Part shown: in pieces, positions 18,108-24,362 of the stretch | Position numbering within the stretch: position 1 is the stretch's first letter | How the letters are laid out: each line of letters starts with the position of its first letter | Assembly (NCBI GenBank): GCA_052436255.1 | Contig: JBQVNP010000008.1 | Coordinates: forward strand, 17,096 to 81,095 | Reading direction: 5' to 3' | Length of the DNA: 64,000 nucleotides | From: Pelomonas sp052436255 | GTDB taxonomy: Bacteria > Pseudomonadota > Gammaproteobacteria > Burkholderiales > Burkholderiaceae_C | Position numbers and translations under genes: made by a program | The notes under the pieces: generated by a model | The model's database searches: none | What the model was told of the DNA's origin: nothing | Seen by the model: the letters and a program-made list of their open reading frames with translations, nothing else

Positions 18108-18683
18108 GAATCGAGCGACGAGGGGCATTTCGAACTGCAGCTTGCCGAGCGCCTCGCGACGCTGCGCCTGGCCGCCGGCTGGTCGCTGGACGAACTGGCC
18201 ACGCGCAGCGGGGTCAGCCGGGCGACGCTCTCCCGGCTTGAGCGCGCCGAGACCAGCCCGACCGCCACGCTGCTGTCGCGCCTGGCCCGCGCGCACGGCT
18301 TGCCCCTGAGCCGGCTGCTGGCGGACGCCGAGGCCCTGCCGGTGCGGCTGCTGCGCGCTGCCGACCAGCCGCGCTGGCACGACCAGCGGAGCGGCTTCGA
18401 GCGGCTGATGCGCTGCCCGCCGCTGGCCGGCTTTGCCACCGAGGTGATCGAGGCGCGACTCGCGCCCGGCGCTGAGCTGGCTTACGAGGAACCGACCGTG
18501 GCGCGGCTGGAGCACCACCTTTGTCTGCTGCAAGGCGGCGTCAGCCTGACGCTGCAGGGTCAGGTCTACACCTTGACCGCAGGCGACTCGATCAGCTTCC
18601 GTGTCACCGGCCGTTCCGTCTTCGCCAACCCCGGCATCGAGCCCGCGCGCTACCTGCTCGCGATGACCGTTCCCAGCCTGTAA
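18090..18683 (+). CDS. XRE-family regulator with C-terminal cupin domain
   Basis: A 197-residue transcription factor: a helix-turn-helix of the XRE type at about residues 17-70 (SLDELATRSGVSRATLSRLE) and a cupin effector domain at about 110-195. Such proteins usually repress a divergent transporter or catabolic gene. The first ATG lies inside the palindromes described above, leaving no room for a ribosome site between divergent starts. Either the mRNA is leaderless or translation begins downstream, for example at the CTG near 18135 after GAGGGG. The GNAT gene follows after 5 bases. Confidence 0.88.
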   Translation: MRENFSESSDEGHFELQLAERLATLRLAAGWSLDELATRSGVSRATLSRLERAETSPTATLLSRLARAHGLPLSRLLADAEALPVRLLRAADQPRWHDQRSGFERLMRCPPLAGFATEVIEARLAPGAELAYEEPTVARLEHHLCLLQGGVSLTLQGQVYTLTAGDSISFRVTGRSVFANPGIEPARYLLAMTVPSL

Positions 18684-18688
18684 CCGCC

Positions 18689-19165
18689 ATGCAGCTTGCG
18701 CCACTCGACCCGACCAGCCCCGATGCCCAGGCGCTGATCACCCAATCCGAAGCGCTGATGACGGCGCTCTACCCCAGCGAAAGCAATCATTTCGAGCCGG
18801 CCGCCAACCTGCGGCCGCCGCTGGGCGCCTTCTGGGGCGCGTGGGTGGACGCCCGACTGGTCGGCTGCGGCGGCGTCAGGCACCGCGCCCCCGCGGGCGA
18901 GCCTGCCTACGGCGAGATCAAGCGCCTGTTCGTGCTCGACAGCGCCCGCGGCCGCGGCGTCGCCAGGCAGTTGATGGCACGGCTGGAGGCCGAGCTGACC
19001 GCGCGCGGCGTGAGGCTGGCGCGGCTGGAGACCGGCATCCACCAGCCCGAAGCGCTGGCGCTGTACCGGCGGCTGGGCTACAGCGAACGCGGGCCCTTCG
19101 GCGACTACGCGCGCGACCCGCTCAGTGCCTTCTTCGAAAAGGTGCTGACGCCCGCGCAGATGTGA
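18689..19165 (+). CDS. GNAT family N-acetyltransferase
   Basis: A 158-residue GNAT acetyltransferase. The acetyl-CoA pyrophosphate-binding loop reads RGRGVARQLM after the strand IKRLFVLD, and the C-terminal YRRLGYSERGPFGDY is typical. It begins 5 bases after the XRE-cupin stop and is probably in the same transcript, suggesting a role linked to the same metabolite. The substrate cannot be deduced. Confidence 0.88.
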   Translation: MQLAPLDPTSPDAQALITQSEALMTALYPSESNHFEPAANLRPPLGAFWGAWVDARLVGCGGVRHRAPAGEPAYGEIKRLFVLDSARGRGVARQLMARLEAELTARGVRLARLETGIHQPEALALYRRLGYSERGPFGDYARDPLSAFFEKVLTPAQM

Positions 19166-19232
19166 AACACGAAGAAACTCGCGCGGGGCGCGGCGGACCA
19201 TAATTCCGCGCCTTCCAAGAATCGAGACAGCC

Positions 19233-20663
19233 ATGACCCGCGCCACCAAGATCGTCGCCACCCTCGGCCCCGCTTCCAACACGCCGGAGGTCTTGGAAAA
19301 GATGCTGCGCGCCGGTGTCGACGTCGTGCGGCTGAACTTCTCCCACGGCAAGGCGCAGGACCACATCGACCGCGCCACCATGGTCCGCGCGGCCGCCGAG
19401 CGGGTCGGCAAGTCGGTGGCCATCATGGCCGACCTGCAGGGCCCCAAGATCCGCGTCGGCAAGTTCGAGGGCGGCAAGATCGAGCTGGTTCCCGGCGCGC
19501 CCTTCATCCTCGACGCCGACCGCACCGAGCTCGGCAACCAGGACATCGCCAGCCTGGACTACAAGGAGCTGCCGCGCGACGTGAAGCCCGGCGACACACT
19601 GCTGCTCAACGACGGCCTGCTGGTGCTGACCGTCGAGGCCGTGCGCGGCGCCCAGGTGCACACCGTCGTCAAGCTCGGCGGCGAGCTGTCCAACAACAAG
19701 GGCATCAACAAGCAGGGCGGCGGCCTGACGGCGCCGGCGCTGACCGGCAAGGACATGGAGGACATCAAGACCGCGATGTCCTTCCAGTGCGAATACCTGG
19801 CCGTGAGCTTCCCCAAGAACGCCACCGACATGGAGATGGCGCGCCAGCTGGCCAACGTGGCCGGCGAGCCCTACCGGCACAAGCCGGCCATGATCGCCAA
19901 GATCGAGCGCTACGAGGCCATCCCCCACCTCGAAGCCATCCTCAAGGCCAGCGACGGCATCATGGTGGCGCGCGGTGACCTGGCCGTTGAAGTCGGCAAC
20001 GCGGCCGTGCCGGCGTTGCAGAAGCGCATGATCAAGATGGCCCGCGAGCTGGACAAGGTCTCCATCACGGCCACGCAGATGATGGAGTCCATGATCGTCA
20101 ACCCGGTGCCCACGCGTGCCGAGGTGTCGGATGTGGCCAACGCCGTGTTGGACGGGACCGACGCCGTCATGCTGTCCGCCGAGACTGCCGCCGGCAAATA
20201 CCCCATCGAGACGGTCGAGCAGATGGCCAATATCGCGCTGGAGGCCGAGCGCGCCGAGTTCGTCAGCCTGGACACCGATTTCGCTGGTCGCCAGTTCGGC
20301 CGCATCGACCAGTCCATCGCCATGGGCGCGCTGTTCACGGCCTATCACCTCGGCTGCAAGGCCATCCTGGCGCTGACGGAGTCCGGCTCCACGGCGCTGT
20401 GGATGAGCCGCCATCGCATCCAGGTGCCCATCTTCGGCCTGACGACCCAGCCGATCAGCCAGCGCAAGATGGCGCTGTACCGCAATGTGCTGCCGTTGCT
20501 GATGCCCAAGTTCGAGGACCGCGACACGGCCCTGGCCGCGGCGGAAAAGATCCTCGTCGAGCGCGGCGTGCTCATGCCGGGCGACACCTATGCCATCACC
20601 TGCGGCGAGCCGATGGGCTATCCCGGCGGCACCAACATGTTGAAGGTCTGCAGAGTCGGTTGA
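19233..20663 (+). CDS. pyk: Pyruvate kinase
   Basis: Pyruvate kinase (476 residues) converts phosphoenolpyruvate and ADP to pyruvate and ATP. Visible are the N-terminal TKIVATLGPAS, the metal-site segment MVARGDLAVEVG, ITATQMMESMI and the C-terminal allosteric-domain region. Catalytic Lys lies in AMIAKIER. Length is typical of bacterial PykA/PykF enzymes. It converges on cadR across a short hairpin. Confidence 0.98.
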   Translation: MTRATKIVATLGPASNTPEVLEKMLRAGVDVVRLNFSHGKAQDHIDRATMVRAAAERVGKSVAIMADLQGPKIRVGKFEGGKIELVPGAPFILDADRTELGNQDIASLDYKELPRDVKPGDTLLLNDGLLVLTVEAVRGAQVHTVVKLGGELSNNKGINKQGGGLTAPALTGKDMEDIKTAMSFQCEYLAVSFPKNATDMEMARQLANVAGEPYRHKPAMIAKIERYEAIPHLEAILKASDGIMVARGDLAVEVGNAAVPALQKRMIKMARELDKVSITATQMMESMIVNPVPTRAEVSDVANAVLDGTDAVMLSAETAAGKYPIETVEQMANIALEAERAEFVSLDTDFAGRQFGRIDQSIAMGALFTAYHLGCKAILALTESGSTALWMSRHRIQVPIFGLTTQPISQRKMALYRNVLPLLMPKFEDRDTALAAAEKILVERGVLMPGDTYAITCGEPMGYPGGTNMLKVCRVG

Positions 20664-20671
20664 CCACCCCC

Positions 20672-20698
20672 GAGGCACCTGCCGCAAAGCGGCGCCTC
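20672..20698. terminator. Possible bidirectional terminator between pyk and cadR
   Basis: A hairpin with core GCCGC-AAA-GCGGC and outer GAGG/CCTC pairing separates the convergent stops of pyk and cadR. There is no strong T-run on either strand, so efficiency is uncertain. Confidence 0.4.
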
Positions 20699-21119
20699 AA
20701 TGACTGTGGCCGACATGGCTCTTCAAGGGCAGCTCCGCCCCCGGCTCGGCCAGGCCTTCGAGGATGGCACAGGCCGGTTCGTCGCCCTGGCAGCGGGCGC
20801 GCAGTGCCCGCAGCTCCTTTTCCAGTTCCTGCAAGGCCTTGATGCGCGCGCTGACATGGCCGATGTGCGCGTCCAGCAGGGCGTGGGCCTCGCCATCATG
20901 ACCTCCGCCCTTCAGGGCGAGCAGGGCGCTCACCTCGGCCAGGTTCATATCCAGTGACCGGCAGCGGCGGATGAAGTGCAGGCGCTCGGCGTCGGGCGGG
21001 CCGTAGACGCGGTAGCCCGCTTGCGTGCGCGGTGGCGGCGCCAGCAGGCCCTCGCGCTCGTAGTGGCGGATGGTGTCGACCGGCGTGCCGGTCAGGCGGC
21101 TGAGCTCTCCAATACGCAT
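20697..21119 (-). CDS. cadR: MerR-family Cd(II)/Pb(II)-type regulator
   Basis: A 140-residue MerR-type activator. The winged HTH begins MRIGELSRLTGTPVDTIRHYE and is followed by the long dimerisation helix, a Cys-containing metal loop (RCQGDEPACAILEGL) and a His-rich tail (HVGHSH). Two Cys in the loop plus the tail fit the CadR/PbrR branch that senses Cd, Pb or Zn. The ATG at 21119 is chosen because MerR proteins begin with the HTH. It is divergent from the metal transporter gene and from a canonical MerR promoter, which supports the assignment. Confidence 0.87.
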   Translation of the reverse strand: MRIGELSRLTGTPVDTIRHYEREGLLAPPPRTQAGYRVYGPPDAERLHFIRRCRSLDMNLAEVSALLALKGGGHDGEAHALLDAHIGHVSARIKALQELEKELRALRARCQGDEPACAILEGLAEPGAELPLKSHVGHSH

Positions 21120-21134
21120 GCACCGATTGTGAGC

Positions 21135-21165
21135 TTGACTCTGGAGTGGCTCCAGGGTTTGCAAT
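21135..21165 (+). promoter_or_regulatory. MerR-type promoter/operator with 19-bp spacer
   Basis: A -35 box TTGACT (21135-21140) and a -10 box TGCAAT (21160-21165) are separated by exactly 19 bases, the over-long spacing that MerR-family activators correct by untwisting DNA. The spacer holds a dyad CTCTGGAG-TGG-CTCCAGGG (21139-21157) with 7 of 8 pairs matching. It faces the CDF gene, whose GTG start is 28 bases downstream. Confidence 0.88.
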
Positions 21166-21193
21166 GCGGGCCTGTGTCGTCCAAGGACTTCTC

Positions 21194-21814
21194 GTGAGCC
21201 ACGCCTGTCATCACCACCATCACCAACCCAGCCCCGGCAACACGCCGGCCTACCGCCGCGTGCTGTGGGCGGCGCTCGTCATCAATGCTGCGATGGCCGT
21301 CATAGAGATCAGCGCCGGCTGGCGCGCCGGCTCGCTGGCGCTGTGGGCCGACGCGCTGGACTTCGTCGGTGACGCGGCCAACTACGGCGCCTCGCTGGCC
21401 GTGCTGTCCGCCGGCCTGCTGTGGCGGGCCCGGCTGGCCTGGCTCAAGGGCTCGGCGATGGCGATTTTCGGCGTCGGCGTGCTGGCGCGAGCGGCCTGGG
21501 CGGCGCTGCACGGCGAGCCGCCGCAGGCCGCGACGATGGGCATCGTCGGCACGCTGGCCCTGCTGGCCAATGTGGGCGTGGCGGTGATGCTTTACGCCTG
21601 GCGCGAGGGCGACGCCAACATGCGCGCTGTCTGGCTGTGCAGCCGCAACGATGCGCTCGGCAACGTGGCCGTGGTGGCTGCGGCCGGTGCCGTTGCGCTG
21701 ACCGGTCAGGCCTGGCCGGACCTGGTGGTGGCCGTCGTCATGGCCAGCCTGGCCCTGCATTCATCGCGCGACGTGTTGCGGCAGGCGCGGGCGGAGATCC
21801 GCGCGGCAGCCTGA
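21194..21814 (+). CDS. Short cation diffusion facilitator, metal efflux
   Basis: A 206-residue membrane protein of the compact CDF type, expected to export Cd, Zn or Pb using the proton gradient. The GTG at 21194 is preferred: it follows AAGGA, and an ATG upstream would overlap the -10 box of the promoter. The N-terminus is His-rich (HACHHHHHQ), a likely metal-binding patch. Asp-rich motifs ALWADALDFVGDAANYG and CSRNDALGNVAV match the two CDF metal-site helices. About five to six hydrophobic helices are present and the long cytoplasmic C-terminal domain of larger CDFs is absent. Confidence 0.85.
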   Translation: MSHACHHHHHQPSPGNTPAYRRVLWAALVINAAMAVIEISAGWRAGSLALWADALDFVGDAANYGASLAVLSAGLLWRARLAWLKGSAMAIFGVGVLARAAWAALHGEPPQAATMGIVGTLALLANVGVAVMLYAWREGDANMRAVWLCSRNDALGNVAVVAAAGAVALTGQAWPDLVVAVVMASLALHSSRDVLRQARAEIRAAA

Positions 21815-21821
21815 GGCCGGC

Positions 21822-21842
21822 CCGGCGCCCGGCGCCGGTTTC
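21822..21842 (+). terminator. Possible terminator after the CDF gene
   Basis: CCGGCG-CCCGG-CGCCGG (21822-21838) is followed by TTTCC, 7 bases after the CDF stop. A second 13-bp dyad GTGCGC-T-GCGCAC follows at 21844-21856. Either could end metal-efflux transcription, but the T-tract is short. Confidence 0.4.
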
Positions 21843-21911
21843 CGTGCGCTGCGCACGTTGGCGATCAGCCCTGGGCATCCACAGGCCATTTCTGCGCGGC
21901 ATGATGCCGCC

Positions 21912-22664
21912 ATGAAAAGGGCAGCGCGTCGCTGGACAGGGCAGGCATGGGTGGGCGTGGCCGTCCTGTGGCTGTGCGCGCCCGCCAGTGCCGATCCGGG
22001 CCGGCCGCCGCTGGTGCTGCTGGTTGAGAGCAGCGCCCTGATGCCCCATGCCCGCGTCGACGGCGACCAGGTGGTGGAGGGTCTGAACCTGGACATCGGC
22101 CTGGCGCTGAGCCGGCGCCTGGGGCGCGAGCTGGTGGCCAAGCCGGTGCCGCGCAAGCGCCTGGCCGAGGCCCTGCAGCGTGGCGAGGGCGACCTGCTGT
22201 GTGACTACCAGAGCGACTGGCTGCCGGGCGCCTTCGCGTGGAGCCGTCCTTTCATTGCCGACCAGGCCTTGCTCATCAGCGCCGCCGCGGTGCCTGCACC
22301 GAAAGGGCTGGTGGCGGTGAGTGGCCAGCCGGTGGGCACGGTGCGTGGCTACGTCTACCCCGAAATGGCCGACATGCTGCGTGCCGGCTTCCTGCGTGAC
22401 GATGCGCCCGACACGGTGACCAACCTTGAGAAGCTGGCGCGCGGCCGCGTGAGCCATGCGCTGACGGGCCGGCGCGTGCTGGAGTACCAGCAGCGCGTGG
22501 GCCACTTCAAGCTGGCGCTGCACCCGCCGCTGGTGGTCTCCGAAGTGCTGGCGCAATGCGCGTTGTCGCTGAGCAGCTCGGTCGGGCTGGCGGCCTTGAA
22601 CACCGCCATCCAGGGCCTGGTCAACGAGGGTGAGCTGGCGCGGCTGATGGCGCGTTACCGCTAG
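21912..22664 (+). CDS. Periplasmic solute-binding protein (SBP_bac_3-like)
   Basis: A 250-residue exported protein with a signal peptide ending near APASA-DPG. The fold pattern (LVLLVESSALMP, GLNLDIGLALSRRLGRELV, GDLLCDYQ) resembles family 3 extracellular solute-binding proteins used by amino acid ABC transporters or as sensor domains. No permease or ATPase gene is adjacent, so it may work with a distant transporter or a signalling protein. The ATG at 21912 puts the signal peptide at the N-terminus. Confidence 0.75.
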   Translation: MKRAARRWTGQAWVGVAVLWLCAPASADPGRPPLVLLVESSALMPHARVDGDQVVEGLNLDIGLALSRRLGRELVAKPVPRKRLAEALQRGEGDLLCDYQSDWLPGAFAWSRPFIADQALLISAAAVPAPKGLVAVSGQPVGTVRGYVYPEMADMLRAGFLRDDAPDTVTNLEKLARGRVSHALTGRRVLEYQQRVGHFKLALHPPLVVSEVLAQCALSLSSSVGLAALNTAIQGLVNEGELARLMARYR

Positions 22665-22670
22665 CTGCCG

Positions 22671-23189
22671 CTAGCCGGTCAGCTCGCGGTGAAGCCAGGC
22701 GCGAGCCAGCGCCCAGTCGCGCTTGACGGTCGTGCGGCTCAGGTCGAGCGCCTCGGCGATCTCCCCCAGCTCCAGCCCGCCAAAAAACTTCAGCTCGACG
22801 ACCTTGGCCGCGCGCGCGTCCTGCTGCTCGAAGGCCAGCAGCGCCTCGTGCACGCGCAGCACGTCGGCATCCACGCCGCCGGCCACCTGCCGGGCCTCGG
22901 TCAGCGTCAGCGGCACCAGCATGGCTTCGCGCTTGGCGGCCTGCTTGGCCAGTGCGTGGTTGACGAGGATGCGCCGCATCATCAGCGCCGCCACACCCAG
23001 GAAATGGCTGCGGCTCTGCCACGCGGTGCGCGTCTGTTCAGCCATCCTGAGCCAGGCCTCGTGCGTGAGCGCCGTCGCGCTGAGCGTGTGGCCGGCGTGC
23101 TCCTTGCGCATCTGCGCGGCGGCGCAGCGGTGCAGCTCGTCATACAGGCTCTGGTTCAGCGCGTCGGACGGGGCAGCGGGTTGGGGCAT
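22671..23189 (-). CDS. ECF-type RNA polymerase sigma factor
   Basis: A 172-residue sigma factor of the ECF type usually found beside Ser/Thr kinases. Region 2 reads HTLSATALTHEAWLRMA and region 4 is a clear HTH, LGEIAEALDLSRTTVKRDW. There is no anti-sigma factor gene beside it. The ATG at 23189 is preferred because upstream in-frame sequence is not sigma-like. It is divergent from a secreted unknown protein and a kinase with which it probably forms one signalling unit. Confidence 0.87.
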   Translation of the reverse strand: MPQPAAPSDALNQSLYDELHRCAAAQMRKEHAGHTLSATALTHEAWLRMAEQTRTAWQSRSHFLGVAALMMRRILVNHALAKQAAKREAMLVPLTLTEARQVAGGVDADVLRVHEALLAFEQQDARAAKVVELKFFGGLELGEIAEALDLSRTTVKRDWALARAWLHRELTG

Positions 23190-23259
23190 GCGGAAATTCT
23201 TGCATGCATGGGTCCGGGGTGGTCCTTTTGGCTGCGGTCCGCTGCGTGTAGGGAATGAG

Positions 23260-23277
23260 GCCCGGCATGTGCCGGGC
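23260..23277. promoter_or_regulatory. Hairpin/dyad upstream of the secreted unknown gene
   Basis: GCCCGGC-ATGT-GCCGGGC, a perfect 7-bp inverted repeat, lies 21 bases before the ATG at 23299 in the 109-base divergent region between the sigma factor and the unknown gene. The same region has three GGTCC repeats (23210-23240). Either could be a regulator site; nothing assigns it to a known protein. Confidence 0.4.
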
Positions 23278-23298
23278 TCGCCCACACCAGGAGCTTCC

Positions 23299-24345
23299 AT
23301 GTCGCCCCGTTCCCTCGCCGTTGTCGCCGTGCTGTGCGGCAGCCTGCTGCAGCCCGCCCTCGCCAAGAACCCGGCGGCGCTGCCGCTGCCCGGCCCTTTC
23401 GACGCCGCCTCGGCGGCGGCCAGCCTGGTCGAGGTGTCGGGCGTGAAGGCGCTCAAGGACCTCAAGGGCAGCCGGCGCGTCGCGGTGCCGCAGTTCAGCA
23501 TCGAGTTCGTCACGCAGGACAGCGTCAGCTCCGAGACTTCGGGCTTCGCCGCTGCCGGCCGCGCCAGCGTCAGCGGCCATTACCGGCTGACCGGCGTGGC
23601 CGAGCCGGAATTCCAGGCGCTGACCGAGCAGCTCTACGCCAGCTTCGTGCAGGCACTGCAGGCGCAGGGCCTGGAGGTGCTGACGCCGCAGCAACTGGCC
23701 GCGTCGCCCACCTGGGCCAGGCTGACGGCCGGCGGCGTGCAGGTGCCGCTGCGCGGCGAAAGCTCGATCACCGTCGCACCGCCCGGCATGGCCCTGTACG
23801 GCACCCATCGCATGCTGGCCAACACCAGCAAGAAGGGCACGCTGGCCGCGCTGGCGGGCTTCGGTGCGGCCGTCACTGGCATCTCGGAGTCGGTCGAGAA
23901 CGTCACCCTGCAAAAGGAGCTGGACGGCGCCGCTCTGGTGGAGGTGTCGATGAAGCTGCACTTCGCGCAGCTGAAGAACGAGAACCGCGGCTTCCTCAGC
24001 GGGCTCAGCAACACGGCTGCCGTCAGCGCCAGACTGCACCCCATCCTGACGCATGCGCGCATGACCGTCATGTCGGGGTCGGAGGGCTCGACGCTCAGCA
24101 CCAAGGCGCCGCTGCTGCTGGACCCGGCCGCCTTCACCGAGGTGCGCAAGGAGGCCGCGACCACCGGCGAGATCGCCGGCGCGGTGGCCGTGGGCCTGCT
24201 GCGCATGGCCATCGGCTCCAAGGACAGCAGCTCCAGCGAGAAGTACGAGGTCGTCGCCGAGCCGCAGCGCTACCGCGAGCGCATCGCCGCCAACCTGGCG
24301 CAAACGCACGCGATGCTGATTGCCCGCATGGTTAGCGAGCATTGA
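23299..24345 (+). CDS. Secreted protein of unknown function in the ECF-kinase cluster
   Basis: A 348-residue protein with a signal peptide (cleavage near ALA-KN) and no domain I recognise. It is predicted to be soluble and periplasmic or surface-located, with mixed alpha/beta composition, a Gly/Ala-rich patch around residues 182-196 and a possible hydrophobic segment around residues 296-308. The ATG follows an AGGAG site. It lies between the divergent ECF sigma gene and the kinase gene (17 bases downstream), so it may be the signal sensor or the output of that pathway. Confidence 0.75.
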   Translation: MSPRSLAVVAVLCGSLLQPALAKNPAALPLPGPFDAASAAASLVEVSGVKALKDLKGSRRVAVPQFSIEFVTQDSVSSETSGFAAAGRASVSGHYRLTGVAEPEFQALTEQLYASFVQALQAQGLEVLTPQQLAASPTWARLTAGGVQVPLRGESSITVAPPGMALYGTHRMLANTSKKGTLAALAGFGAAVTGISESVENVTLQKELDGAALVEVSMKLHFAQLKNENRGFLSGLSNTAAVSARLHPILTHARMTVMSGSEGSTLSTKAPLLLDPAAFTEVRKEAATTGEIAGAVAVGLLRMAIGSKDSSSSEKYEVVAEPQRYRERIAANLAQTHAMLIARMVSEH

Positions 24346-24362
24346 GGCCGGGACACTGGGGC

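Noticed and set aside
21206..21220. His-rich start of the CDF protein as a cloning tag
   Set aside because: It is embedded in natural sequence with a suitable GTG start and promoter, and His-rich termini are common in metal transporters.
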